64,000 bases of DNA from Paragorgia papillata (GCA_035771165.1 JAWNZC010000087.1:5350001-5414000), one strand, 5' to 3'; counted from the stretch's first letter, positions 46,011-55,019 are shown. Numbers and translations are program-made. The notes: generated by a model not told the origin, from the sequence alone.

Positions 46011-46641
46011 TCTCCTTTGGCTGACAGGAAATTCTACGCCGGAGTAGTATAGCTTACTGAGGTAGGCTTTATCGCTTTTACTTATACGCTCGGAATGTAT
46101 GTCATTATAGGGTTGATATGCCTAATGTGACACCATCTGAAGCACTCATCGTCTTTGTTCTTGATGTTGATCAGGCCTTTTCGCGGGTTGCTTAGTTCTG
46201 CAGGCAATGGGGTATACGATGACCCTTTTAATGATCTGTAAACAGATATATTCACATATTGTTCATTAATTTCGTCAATGACCTAGCCACTTCCTTCTGA
46301 GATCCATTGACCAACTCTTTGTAGTGTTTCATTTCCTGTCTGCGTTACACTGTCCTAAATATCTGATCCGTTTATCACGGTCTTAGTTTTACTGTTAAAA
46401 TAAGCGGTTTTATAAGTTGTTTCATCTTTATTAAGCTGCTTTTCGAATATTATTTTGAAAGTCTCAGAGAATTTGAGTCAATTCATATATACAAGGTCTT
46501 TCTCTAAAGTTTGTGAGATAGGTTTGCGACTAAGGTTGGTTTGGATTATTAGGCTAAACTGGTATGACTTTGTATAGCCTCTCGGAGCGTGGGTAAGTAG
46601 AGTTGGCTTAACACGTAGCCCTGCTTTCAACTGTGGCGCTT

Positions 46642-47043
46642 TTATTTTTCGGATAATGCTATTGTACTTAGATTATCTTTCATTATAATCTGTTTGCTCA
46701 ACATATCATTGTCTCTATTAATGTCGCCAAACACCTTCTCAAAGCGTTTGGTTTCACGTAATGAAGGCATTGGCGCAAACTGCTTTTTGATACCTTCCCG
46801 TAGCTTAACTAATTGCCATAACACGCTGTCGGATAGACCTGACAATAATTTATGGACTAAATCGTTGCGATCACTCTTCATATATTTACTATAGACAATA
46901 TTTTTGTCTCCGCTATACGCAGTTTTTGCCCCTGGCTGCTCAGATTTATTTTTTATACTGGTCTCCAGATTTGAACTATCATTTCTACTCGTGTACTGTA
47001 TCAAACGTGAGACCGCCTTAAGCCTGTTTATGGTTAAAGACAT
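46642..47043 (-). CDS. Unnamed Polinton-associated ORF upstream of polB
   Basis: 133 codons from ATG 47043 (MSLTINRLKAVSRLIQYTSR) to a stop just before polB homology begins. Charged, helical, ending EKVFGDINRDNDMLSKQI and MKDNLSTIAL. Same strand as polB and abutting it, so it could be its own protein or an N-terminal part of the polymerase split by a stop. I do not recognise a domain. It is one of the few unbroken frames in the element. Confidence 0.5.
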   Translation of the reverse strand: MSLTINRLKAVSRLIQYTSRNDSSNLETSIKNKSEQPGAKTAYSGDKNIVYSKYMKSDRNDLVHKLLSGLSDSVLWQLVKLREGIKKQFAPMPSLRETKRFEKVFGDINRDNDMLSKQIIMKDNLSTIALSEK

Positions 47044-47123
47044 GATAGTGCTTTAAAAGAATGCTCCTATATATTTTTACAAATAGATAAGGACCATAAT
47101 AATGGTTTGAAAAGTATTATTCA

Positions 47124-47510
47124 TTACGCTTTAGCCATATATTGGTACATTTTAGCGGTACCAGACAGATGACCACAATCCCATTTTAGTGTAGGGTATA
47201 CTGTAACATACAGTCTGTCTTCAAACTGCTTCCTCCTGCCCAGCATGTCATTTGATTGTTTAAGCAGCGGTATCCTAAGTCTTGATGCCAGACGGATAAC
47301 GTAAAAGTCGTAGCAACTGATATTATGCAATTTACAGACGCTTCTGAGTATATTCGCTACTTTTAGGAACTCATATACGACCCTACTTCTGTAGTTTCTA
47401 TGAACGTATCCTTTATCAAAGAGCAACTTGGCCATCCAGCGTCTGTAGCTATGCTGACTCTTCTTCTTCATCCATGCATCGATATCTCGTTCGGGAATCA
47501 TGGGAACCAT
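47124..47510 (-). CDS. Second unnamed Polinton-associated ORF
   Basis: 128 codons from ATG 47510 (MVPMIPERDIDAWMKKKSQ) to TAA, 80 bp before the next ORF in the same direction. Contains SYRRWMAKLLFDKGYVHRNY, VYEFLKVANILRSVC, IRLASRLRIPLLKQ and WDCGHLSGTAKMYQYMAKA. The frame stays open another 28 codons upstream, but that part is antisense to integrase and is not believed. Helix-rich and basic. Possibly a DNA-binding or terminal-protein-like region preceding polB; that is a guess from position only. Confidence 0.5.
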   Translation of the reverse strand: MVPMIPERDIDAWMKKKSQHSYRRWMAKLLFDKGYVHRNYRSRVVYEFLKVANILRSVCKLHNISCYDFYVIRLASRLRIPLLKQSNDMLGRRKQFEDRLYVTVYPTLKWDCGHLSGTAKMYQYMAKA

Positions 47511-47524
47511 CTCGTTCTGGCAAC

Positions 47525-48256
47525 ATGAACAAAGCTGTAGAAGAGCTTCTGAAACAGTACAAGTACCGATTTGATGCTTATCCAAAGTTAGCACAATTTG
47601 ACGATGGAAAGGAGTTCTACAACGTTGATGTCACAACGCTACTGGAGAAACATGGCGTCAAATACTTTACCACAAACTCTGATAAGAAGGCTGTTGTAGA
47701 GCGGTTTAACAGAACACTCAAGACGTCTATGTTGAAGTACTTCTACAGTAAGGGTACATACAAATGGATTGACGTCCTAGATGAGCTTGCGAGTAACCTC
47801 AGTAATAGCAAACACAGTACTATCCTTATGAAACCAGCTAGTGTAAACAATAAAAATGAAAGTGAAGAATGGGATACATTATTTGGTCACCATTTTGGAG
47901 AGAACCCACTGCCTAAATTCAAAGTTGGTGACACTGTTAGGATTTCAAAGTACAAAAGCACATTCGCGAAAGGATATGAGGCTAACTTCACTGAGGAACT
48001 GTTTAAAGTAACGGAAGTCGTACGCGGTGGCCCTAATGTGTACGAGATATCTGATCTGGACAACGAGCCTATTATTGGTAAATTCTACGAAGAGGAGCAA
48101 TCAGCTGTGGACAAAAAGGACGACGTATACCGTGTGGAAAAAATAGTCAAGCGAAAGAAGATGAGAGGTAAAAAGATGGCACTGGTGAAGTGGTTAGGCT
48201 ATGACAGTAAGCATAACAGTTGGATTCCAGAGAGTGACATACAAAATCTCGGTTAG
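47525..48256 (+). pseudogene. int: Polinton chromo-integrase, 5' truncated
   Basis: Retroviral-type integrase whose homology starts at MNKAVEELLKQYKY. Visible: second catalytic Asp in AQFDDGKEFYN, third catalytic residue in AVVERFNRTLK with about 33-residue spacing, an SH3-like block FKVGDTVRISKYKSTFAKGY and a C-terminal chromodomain (YRVEKIVKRKKMRGKKMALV, KWLGYDSKHNSWIPESDI). The HHCC zinc module and first catalytic Asp are missing. The break abuts, head to head, the start of the minus-strand ORF at 47510, indicating a deletion that joined two divergent genes. The remaining 243 codons are uninterrupted. Integrases of this type insert Polintons with a 6-bp duplication. Confidence 0.9.
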
Positions 48257-48264
48257 TGTTTTGA

Positions 48265-48578
48265 ATGGCAGAAGGAGGCTTTGACAACTTTGAAATGGAA
48301 AATTTTGAAATTGACAAACTACAGAATTACAGTAAAGAACAATTAACTGATAATTTCAAGAATATTTCTATAGAAAAAGAACGTCTATATAAGCAGTTCG
48401 GAGATAACGATGAAACGCCTGAAGAAGTTAGGGTAAAGTACAGAAACTTTAATAATGCACTTGAGAATATTGAACTTGAAAGGAACAGGCTAAAGAAGCT
48501 GAAACTTCATTTACTGATAATGATAATGATAAAACGGTGACTATCAGAGGACGCGACCACAATGAAACCGCTTTTTAA
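48265..48578 (+). pseudogene. Small acidic coiled-coil ORF with a one-base frameshift
   Basis: Starts 9 bp after the integrase stop (MAEGGFDNFEMENFEIDKLQ) and continues as charged helix (IEKERLYKQFGDNDETPEEV). Near 48480-48486, in a short A run, the frame jumps; the other frame continues as AKEAETSFTDNDNDKTVTIR to TAA at 48578. About 104 residues in the ancestral reading. Position after int fits a small Polinton virion or regulatory ORF; no family recognised. Confidence 0.5.
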
Positions 48579-48738
48579 TTTACTATCAGAAAGACAGAGC
48601 TGTGGTGCAACAACGAGGAACAACGAGAGCGTCAATGATCTGGAGTGTTTCAAAAAATGGATAAAGGATAATTGGCTTGGGGCTAGTGCACTAGGATTAA
48701 CTGTAGCTTCCTTAATAACTATATTAAATACGTTATAA
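48562..48738 (+). CDS. 58-codon ORF with C-terminal membrane segment
   Basis: ATG at 48562 overlaps the end of the preceding ORF by 17 bases. The protein ends in a hydrophobic stretch GASALGLTVASLITILNTL after a KKWIKDNWL amphipathic part, as in small tail-anchored proteins. Order and overlap suggest a compact Polinton gene block. No function assigned. Confidence 0.45.
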   Translation: MKPLFNLLSERQSCGATTRNNESVNDLECFKKWIKDNWLGASALGLTVASLITILNTL

Positions 48739-48774
48739 TTTGCGCACGTGGAAACTAAGAGTGAAGGCAATAAC

Positions 48775-49030
48775 ATGCCACAGTATGGAATCGAAGTTGA
48801 TTACCTCAGAAAACTCATTTCAAAAGATAACAGTGCAGCTAACTCAGGCGACGCAGCAAAGGGAAGTGATGGCACCCGCCGGAGCTTCGACATCATGGTT
48901 GCGCAGGGTGGACAAGCTGTGGCTGGCTACACACTGGGGAACATGCAACCTGAGTACGAAACAATAAAGAGTCGATCATATGATAAAGTTGTGTCTCTCT
49001 ACATAGCACAGGCCGAAGTCTGTCTTACGC
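48775..49030 (+). pseudogene. Truncated Polinton ORF, unknown
   Basis: Starts MPQYGIEVDYLRKLISKDNS and carries MVAQGGQAVAGYTLGN. After about SYDKVVSLYIAQ it runs into the TIR-family insertion at 49031, so the C-terminus is lost. It may be a minor virion protein; evidence is positional only. Confidence 0.4.
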
Positions 49031-50150
49031 GTTGCCAGAAATTTGGGACAAGATGGTGTCGCGCGTGCGCAGTAACGACCATAATAATGGAGATTCTCAA
49101 CAGTAAATAATAAGGAGAGCACACAATAATTCAAATTTTGCTTAAACGGTGATATATTTCTTCTTTGCCCAGATCCATCTGACTTCAGCATGGACTAAGC
49201 AACAGTTGTAACTAAAAAACTTTTGCTTAGCTGGACGACAAATTACGTCCCTAGCTTGTCATATTTTTGCGCTAAAAGCGCCACTATCCCATAGTGTTAG
49301 CCATTGTAATCTTTGTAAACAGGTGCTAGAAATTGACCAACAACGTTACGGGCGATGCGAAGTCTCCAGATCGCGATGCATTCGGCACGAGTCAGTCTAC
49401 TTTCTCAGCACATAAAGATCCTGATTTGTTCCTAGCATAGTACCTCTCTCCTCCGCAGAGGTTCTTTCGGAGATCAGCTATGTAGGGGATCGTCGGAGAT
49501 ACGTCGAAATCGTCAGTGGACATTTATTAGAGTGCGGGCGGATAGCGAAAGAGAAAGCGAAAAAAGAACCTCTGCCAGATTTCTGTGTCAATATGGCGGC
49601 ATCAGGGGGGTATCAATAACTTTTGGAACTGCGGGTTATAGAAAACATGTCGAATATAGCAGAAGGTTACACGATCACAGTTAATTGAATGTGTGGACAA
49701 ACTAGGAAAGTTCGTTGTTTCAATGTGAGCCACACGTCGGCCGATATAAGTATGTTATCCTCTGGTTCGTCAGTCTTCGTCTGATATATTAAACGGCAAA
49801 AAACTGGGTATATTTTGTCTTTTATACAAGAAAGACATATTATAAACATGTCATAATCACTTACCAACAAATATGTTCCTAATATAGACGTGGATGGCTT
49901 AGTTATCCGTGAATTAGCAAGTCATGCAAGAAACCGACATCTTGTGCAAGAAACCGACAGAAATCTGGCAGAGGTTAAATGTAATTTTCCGTTGGACTAG
50001 TTTCGCCCGCACTACTTATGTCCAGCTGACGCCTCCGAGCATCTCCGACGACCCCCGAAACCTCCAATCTCCGAAATTTAACCTCTGCGGAGGAGAGAGG
50101 CATAGTACTTCCGCGAACGTGAAATGCACCATTTTCGTTGTGAATGACGG
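49031..50150. mobile_element. TIR-family element copy 3 (partial), inside the Polinton
   Basis: Starts GTTGCCAGAAATTTGGGACA, AGATGGTGTCGCGCGTGCGC. It matches the copy at 59580-60010 over about 430 bp (AACAGTAAATAATAAG, CGGTGATATATTTCTTCTT, GACTTCAGCATGG, TTACGGGCGATGCGA). It is itself interrupted by the element at 49443-50100. The distal end is unclear. Confidence 0.7.
49443..50100. mobile_element. MITE with CCTCTCTCCTCCGCAGAGG ends and CATAGTA duplication
   Basis: Perfect ends CCTCTCTCCTCCGCAGAGGT and inverse. CATAGTA flanks both sides (49436-49442, 50101-50107). The 59-kb relative of the host element runs through this point without it. An inner inverted pair AACCTCTGCCAGATTTCTGT (about 49565) and its inverse (about 49977) marks either a second nested element or duplicated subterminal repeats. 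Confidence 0.85.
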
Positions 50151-50207
50151 AATAATCAACCTAATTAACCACGATTTACAAAGCATCCAATATTAGTTAT
50201 GATATAG

Positions 50208-50814
50208 ATGGAGACACCCTTCAATATGCTAATAGTTGGAATGACATATTGTGGTAAAGCACATTACCTTTTAACAATGCTTGAACAAGAGTATAAGAAC
50301 CATTTTGATTCAGTATATCATCCTAATTTGTCCGACTTTGGATTGGAATAAAACGTACTAAGAATGGAAATATCTAAACAATCCAGACGTTATTACTATC
50401 CAATGTGAACAGGACCAGGTTGGCATAATTTTGAAATACGTGTCTTAAATATATAGAGGTTTAAATAGTTTGATTATACTAGATGACTGTGCAAGTGGAC
50501 AGGATGTTCAAAACAGAACAAGCGAGCTAATTAAATTAGCATGCAGTGCTAGACATTATGGTTTGTCAACTATCGTAATAACCCAGCTGCTAACGAGTAT
50601 AGCGAAACCATATCGTGAGAACATCAGTAAGCCCATTACATTCTACAACCCAAATAAAAACGATATGAAAACAATATATGAAGACTACATGAACGGCGTT
50701 GATAAAAACGAGTTAACGCATATTAACCAACACCTAAGAGATAATAAGTACGCCAGGTTAGTGAAATCACTCCGTCATCCATACGACTATAAAATCGTTA
50801 AACCGCAATGTTAA
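50208..50814 (+). pseudogene. Polinton packaging ATPase, broken
   Basis: FtsK/HerA-type P-loop ATPase. It starts METPFNMLIVGMTYCGKAHY; the Walker A Thr after GK is replaced by Ala. After a frameshift come WKYLNNPDVITIQCEQDQVG with stops, then Walker B LIILDDCASGQD, ARHYGLSTIVITQLLTSIAK, PYRENISKPITFYNPNKNDM and KYARLVKSLRHPYDYKIV. Roughly 195 residues, about normal. At least one frameshift and two stops inactivate it. Only distantly related to the intact ATPase at 37.9 kb. Confidence 0.85.
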
Positions 50815-50837
50815 CGAAACATACTGTATACCATGTC

Positions 50838-51400
50838 ATGCCAAAACGCAAGAGTAAGGATGTTGAAACGCTACACGAACTAGTTAATGAATTACAAAAT
50901 GCAGAATCAGAAATAAGAACCGCTAGTAAAAAACATTGATGGTGATAAAAAATGAACGGATTCGCCGCAGGGTACACCAGACAAAAACTCCACTGAAGAG
51001 AAGCGCGCCGAACTGATAAGGGAGTCGGAGGACGGTAACACCACTCAATCTGTGGCCTAACTTAAAAAAAGCGTCGGCTAAAGTCATTCATAAAGTCCAC
51101 AGGGAATTCGAATGGAAAAGACTTCATAGGGCCAACCAATTTCTCACAGACCTGCTAATAAGGAAATTCGCAGGAATGTTTGGTGGACCAGATGCTATTG
51201 AAAGCAGCGAAGAACTAGATAAGGAGTTACAGAATGATAGGCTTCTTAAGAAAGACATAGGGATTATCGTTTCGAGGATATCACCATATCTTCCAATGTT
51301 GGGAATTCTAAGCGGTGGTATCACAATTGGAAAGCACGTCGTTTCCAATTACATGAGCCAGACCACGAAAGCGGGCCAGGTAATGAAACATCAAGTATAG
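50838..51400 (+). pseudogene. Polinton ORF: charged N-part and hydrophobic C-part, broken
   Basis: Starts MPKRKSKDVETLHELVNELQ 23 bp after the ATPase. After a one-base shift and a stop it continues STEEKRAELIRESEDGNTTQ, then in a further frame KKASAKVIHKVHREFEWKRL, RKFAGMFGGPDAIESSEEL and a hydrophobic SPYLPMLGILSGGITIGKHV. A coiled-coil plus membrane-active region is plausible, as in a virion-associated protein. No family recognised. Confidence 0.45.
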
Positions 51401-51407
51401 TAGAGTA

Positions 51408-51789
51408 ATGAAATCCAATAGACTCTTAGACGAAAAGACTAGACGTATGTACCTGAATATTCACAATGTGATCATCAACGCAAACACTCATAAGGCTCGG
51501 ATCGTAGTGGACTGTATATCCGACCAGCACTATAGACTCTATCAGTAGACTAATCAACCACGCGTTAACAGGAGACTTAGAGTGTGAGATATGCTGTGAA
51601 ACTAAAAAAATATTCATTAACTGCTCCTGCTGTAATAAAAGGATATGAACAAACTGCTGTATTAATATAATTAGAGCTAATAGAGGACTCATCAAATCTC
51701 GATTCTGCAGGTACACAAGAGGACATGAACTACATGAGATCTGTGTTGAACTACTAATAGAACGGATAAGACAGCTGTCAGCCTTCTAG
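51408..51789 (+). pseudogene. RING-like zinc-finger ORF, broken
   Basis: MKSNRLLDEKTRRMYLNIHN from ATG 51408. After a frameshift near 51545 the frame reads LECEICCETKKIFINCSCC, a stop where a Cys would be expected, NCCINIIRANRG and SRFCRYTRGHELHE, ending at TAG 51789. The spacing C-x2-C, C-x-C-C, x-C-C and (x)-x2-C resembles a C3HC4-type RING, the E3 ubiquitin-ligase module. As the last gene before the right TIR it would be an accessory protein. Two lesions make it a pseudogene. Confidence 0.5.
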
Positions 51790-51901
51790 CAAGAAACAAG
51801 ACTCCGTACACACCAATCATACTATAGGATACGTCACCAAACAATTTTCAGAGTCGACCAGATAGTAGGATTACATATTTTGTAACCGTTTAAACGCATA
51901 C

Positions 51902-51906
<5 letters not shown>

Positions 51907-51944
<38 letters not shown>
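51907..51944. repeat. TA dinucleotide run
   Basis: About 18 AT units directly inside the right TIR. Could extrude as a cruciform. Confidence 0.9.
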
Positions 51945-51947
<3 letters not shown>

Positions 51948-52155
51948 TCAATTTATTTTTGTATCAAGCGCTGGAAACATTGCAATAGATTCCAGGCTAA
52001 AATGCCACGCTAAGTAAGAAAGGGTGAGAAACTGCGCCTATACCGAAATTAGTATCAATATATAGATTCCAATATTTGTAACCATATAACAGCAAACCAC
52101 AATATTTCACCATATGCTGGAAAAAGTGTCCTAGTATCGCAAGTGCTATACTACT
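51940..52155 (-). repeat. Polinton right terminal inverted repeat
   Basis: About 216 bp matching the left TIR inverted without the insertion, with roughly 85-90 percent visible agreement. Ends at ...ATACTACT before TATGGC. Confidence 0.85.
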
Positions 52156-52299
52156 TATGGCATCATCATTTAGTTATTATCTTGTATTTATAGTAGATTG
52201 CGTTACACCAGCATCATTCCTGATGATGACTGACTTGCTTGAAATATTCTACAATTGTCAGTAATACTGAATCGTTAGATAATTATGTATACATTTGTT

Positions 52300-52458
52300 G
52301 ATAGTTATCGTTGAACCCGCAATCTTGGTAGGGCATGTGAGCATTCGCGCGTGCGCACTTTGGTTGTTGTTGGAGTAAGGTGAAAATGGAAAGCTACACG
52401 TACATTTAATGCTTTACTGCCTAACGTATTCTACCGATAACATGACATATTTTCAACA
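52300..52458 (+). repeat. Interspersed repeat, copy A
   Basis: GATAGTTATCGTTGAACCCG, TTTGGTTGTTGTTGGAGTAA, GAAAGCTACACGTA and AACGTATTCTACCGATAACA recur in the same orientation at 59176-59348. Boundaries by comparison only. Confidence 0.75.
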
Positions 52459-52469
52459 TGGTGGCAGTA

Positions 52470-53360
52470 TATACGCCTAAAGATCCTCATATGTATATTG
52501 TGATTAATTATACAACAACCTAAGAAAAACAAACAATCTGATTGGCTAAGAACTATGCGTTATTAAAGTACACATGCACAGCTGACGTAAAAAAATTTTG
52601 TTTTATAAAAATTTGATCAAATTACACGTTTGAAGATGCAACTTGGTACAAAATAAAGTACATTTCAACTGTCTGAAGATTACGCATATCACTCAGCAAT
52701 GAGAGACACGGCCATCAAGTCGTTGTCCGACGACACAGACATATTAAAATTATCGACATAAATACGGTCATTTAAAACCTTCGTCTCCGGCGCACAACAC
52801 TATCTACTCCAGCTTCAGAAATTTTCTGATACAATTTCCATTCCTCTTCATGGAAATACTGTTCAGCCATACAGATCCAGGAGATATCAGCCATTGTCAA
52901 CAAGATTTTCAAACACAGAACATATAATTTCGCTGGTTAATAGTACGCGTGCTTCTCGGCCTTCTCCAACGATATGATAAATGCTTTCCCAGCTGAATTT
53001 GCAGCATAAGAAGCGTACAAATATACATGGGACAGCAAGATCCCGTCCAGAATAACTAATCTGTTTGTTCAACGATAAATATTTTGGCTAGAAATGCCGA
53101 CGAAGACACGAAGTTTGAATAAACTTTCAATTTGTCATGATCATGATTTGCATAAATTATACGTGACGTAACCGGAAGCTGAATAATAAACCAATCAGGA
53201 CAGCCTTATTTCTTCTGTCGCTCAATCAGATTGCTTTATTTGTATGGATCACTTATGGCGTAATTAAACCTAAATTGAAAATTTTACCTCCTTTTCAATA
53301 GCCCTGCTGGTTCGACGATTCAAAAATATCACACATTTCTTATTAAATTAATAAAATTTT
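52470..53360. other. Spacer right of the Polinton
   Basis: No supported gene. A minus-strand ATG near 52893 opens a 40-codon basic frame (MADISWICMAEQYFHEEEW) that matches nothing I know. Confidence 0.35.
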
Positions 53361-53369
53361 ATGTCTAAA

Positions 53370-53556
53370 ACAAATAGATGACATTTTTCCGTGCGTGTGT
53401 ACTGTAATAACGCACAGAAGACGTCACAGCGTGTAAAGAACAACAGTCACACCACTCGACTGCGACTCGTGGCGTACTTTTTTGTTCTTTACGCGCTGTG
53501 ACGTCATCCGTGCGTTATTACAGTACACACGCACGGAAAAATGTCATCTATTTGTT
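53370..53556. mobile_element. Near-perfect 74-bp-arm hairpin
   Basis: AACAAATAGATGACATTTTT, CCGTGCGTGTGTACTGTAAT and AACGCACAGAAGACGTCACA are mirrored at 53483-53556 with about three differences. The loop is 39 bp. A young MITE or fold-back element. Confidence 0.75.
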
Positions 53557-53573
53557 AAATATCAGTAATTTAA

Positions 53574-53898
53574 AGGTACATTCCACTCCATTCTGCGCAT
53601 GACCCGCTATCTGGTGTTTGTGAGCCTTACAAACCAGTCATTCGAAGATAATTATATGAAGTACTCTGCTCAGTGCAAACAGTTCGGAGCAACATGGCAG
53701 AAAACCAAGGGTTTCGGTGAGGATATCTCTTTGGATTTCTTCTGTTTCTTCTAAAAATATTTTGTTTCGTGTACAAGTAATTAAGAAGAATAAAAAAAAG
53801 CTTACAATCTTGAATGAGGTATCAGTACCCCCCCCCCTCCGTAAATATAGAGGTAAACATTAGTTTCGTACATGCGCAGAACGGAGCGTAATGCACCT
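53574..53898. mobile_element. TTAA-flanked MITE beside the gypsy gag
   Basis: AGGTACATTCCACTCC...TTCTGCGCAT at the left and ATGCGCAGAACGGAGCGTAA, TGCACCT at the right, flanked by TTAA at 53570-53573 and 53899-53902. The gag start codon follows 7 bp after the right TTAA. Confidence 0.7.
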
Positions 53899-53908
53899 TT
53901 AAATGGAA

Positions 53909-54090
53909 ATGGCACAATTTCATTCACCTCCAACACGTAATCCGGGAGATAGTTTTGAGAAATGGAAACGTCAACTATAGATGTATGTGGAAGCTAGTGG
54001 GAATAATAACAAGCCCAAGCAGCGATCAAAAGCTATCATATGACTCTGTGCTGGGCCCATAGAAATAATTGACCTAGAATGCGGGCTCTG
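53909..54090 (+). pseudogene. gypsy gag N-terminal remnant
   Basis: MAQFHSPPTRNPGDSFEKWK, one stop, then MYVEASGNNNKPKQRSKAII, stop, CAGPIEIIDLEC. The W-K...Y...A-x-G pattern and following Lys-rich block are typical of gypsy gag starts. The rest of gag is missing. Confidence 0.55.
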
Positions 54091-54302
54091 TCACGTGACA
54101 GGGGTCCAATTGAAATTTATTTTGCCCAAGGAAAGGAAAAAAGAAGACGAAAAAGAAAGGGAAAGCAAAAGGACCAAGACTTACCCATATTGAACTTTAG
54201 TATTTCGTTCAACGAACATGCAGTCATGTTTAGAATGATAATATCAACACTTTTATTTATCCGCAACCCAGTCTCAAGGCACAAGTTTTCAGCAAACGTC
54301 AC

Positions 54303-55015
54303 GTCATGCAGGCTTACTGGCACGTCCAACCTGACAAGGAATCCAGCCTACTTACGACCATGATTACCCCGGTTGGGAGATACAGGTGGGCCAGACTTCC
54401 TTTTGGGCTAAAAGTCAGTGGCGAAATATTCAAGCGAAAGCTCATTGGCCTAGAAGGAGTGATATGTATTGCTGATGACCGGGTAGTGTATGGGATTGGG
54501 AACACGAGCGAAGAAGCCGCTGGTGATCACGAACAGAACCTCGTGGCACAACAGAGTAGATGTATAGAAAGAAGGATCAGGCTGAATGATGAGCAAACTG
54601 TCCTGAAGCAGACCGAGATCAAATTTATGGAACATCTTATCACCAATGAAGGAGTCAAAGCAGACAAGTCAAAAATAGAGGCTATCCTCGACATGCCAGC
54701 CCCCGCCGATGTACATGAGGTAAAGAGGCTATATGGAATATTATACTATATGCAAGTAGACAGCAGCAAGTCGGACTCGGGGCTACCCTAATGCAAGATG
54801 GCAAACCATTTGAGTATGCTTCAAGAGCACTCGCACCAGCAGAACGAAACTGGGGACAAATCGAGATGGAAACCTTAGCTGTGGTGTATGGCTTCGAACG
54901 TTTCGACCAGTATACGTATGGTAAAAACAATCATTGTGAATTTGACCACAAGCCTTTGACTTCAATCCTCAAGAAACCCATCAGCCAACAGCCAAACCCC
55001 GAAGCGACTACAAGC
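54303..55015 (+). pseudogene. gypsy reverse transcriptase and RNase H
   Basis: RT: AYWHVQPDKESSLLTTMITP, GRYRWARLPFGLKVS, then catalytic IADD in GVICIADDRVVYG, followed by TEIKFMEHLITNEGVKADKS and the thumb IEAILDMPAPADVHEVKRL. A deletion of roughly 75 codons then joins to RNase H, shifted in frame: MQDGKPFEYASRALAPAERN, IEMETLAVVYGFERFDQYTY and FDHKPLTSILKKPIS. The palm N-terminal part before AYWHV is absent. Confidence 0.85.
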
Positions 55016-55019
55016 ACTG

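Larger units (their letters stand above)
41950..46640 (-). pseudogene. polB: Polinton protein-primed DNA polymerase (family B), broken
   Basis: Read from right to left: N-terminal block HAPRGYTKSYQFSL near 46580, KTAYFNSKTKTVING near 46390, GLINIKNKDDECFRWCHIRH near 46130; after insertions, YVLITDFNRFMYSQSKHKDK near 44750; exonuclease motif FVIYADFEA (about 44550); zinc-ribbon CHICERKY...DHCHITGIYRG and NLCGYDSHF (about 44240-44060); polymerase motif A YLDANNLYGWAMS (about 43410) and motif B KLMNNSVFGKTME (about 42900); motif C TYTDSLTYEI (about 42190, first Asp changed to Tyr); C-terminus SLSCSDDKRFIL near 42020. At least five frameshifts or stops, a deletion after motif C, and inserts at 42432-42841, 44902-45661 and 45673-46010 make it inactive. 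Confidence 0.9.
40595..52155. mobile_element. Decayed Polinton/Maverick with both termini and target duplication
   Basis: Left TIR begins AGTAGTATAGCA at 40595; right TIR ends AGTGCTATACTACT at 52155. The flanking 6-mers TATGAC (40589-40594) and TATGGC (52156-52161) match 5 of 6, the expected Polinton 6-bp duplication, and termini beginning AG are usual for the group. Contents: polB and two unnamed ORFs on minus; chromo-integrase, small ORFs, packaging ATPase, a basic/hydrophobic ORF and a RING-like ORF on plus. No capsid or adenain-type protease could be found, so these were lost or are too decayed. Length is 11.56 kb, or about 7-8 kb without later insertions, against 15-20 kb for full elements. 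Confidence 0.9.

Noticed and set aside
47474..47524. Upstream extension of the integrase frame (MHRYLVRESWEPSRSGN)
   Set aside because: This part is antisense to the divergent ORF and has no integrase similarity.
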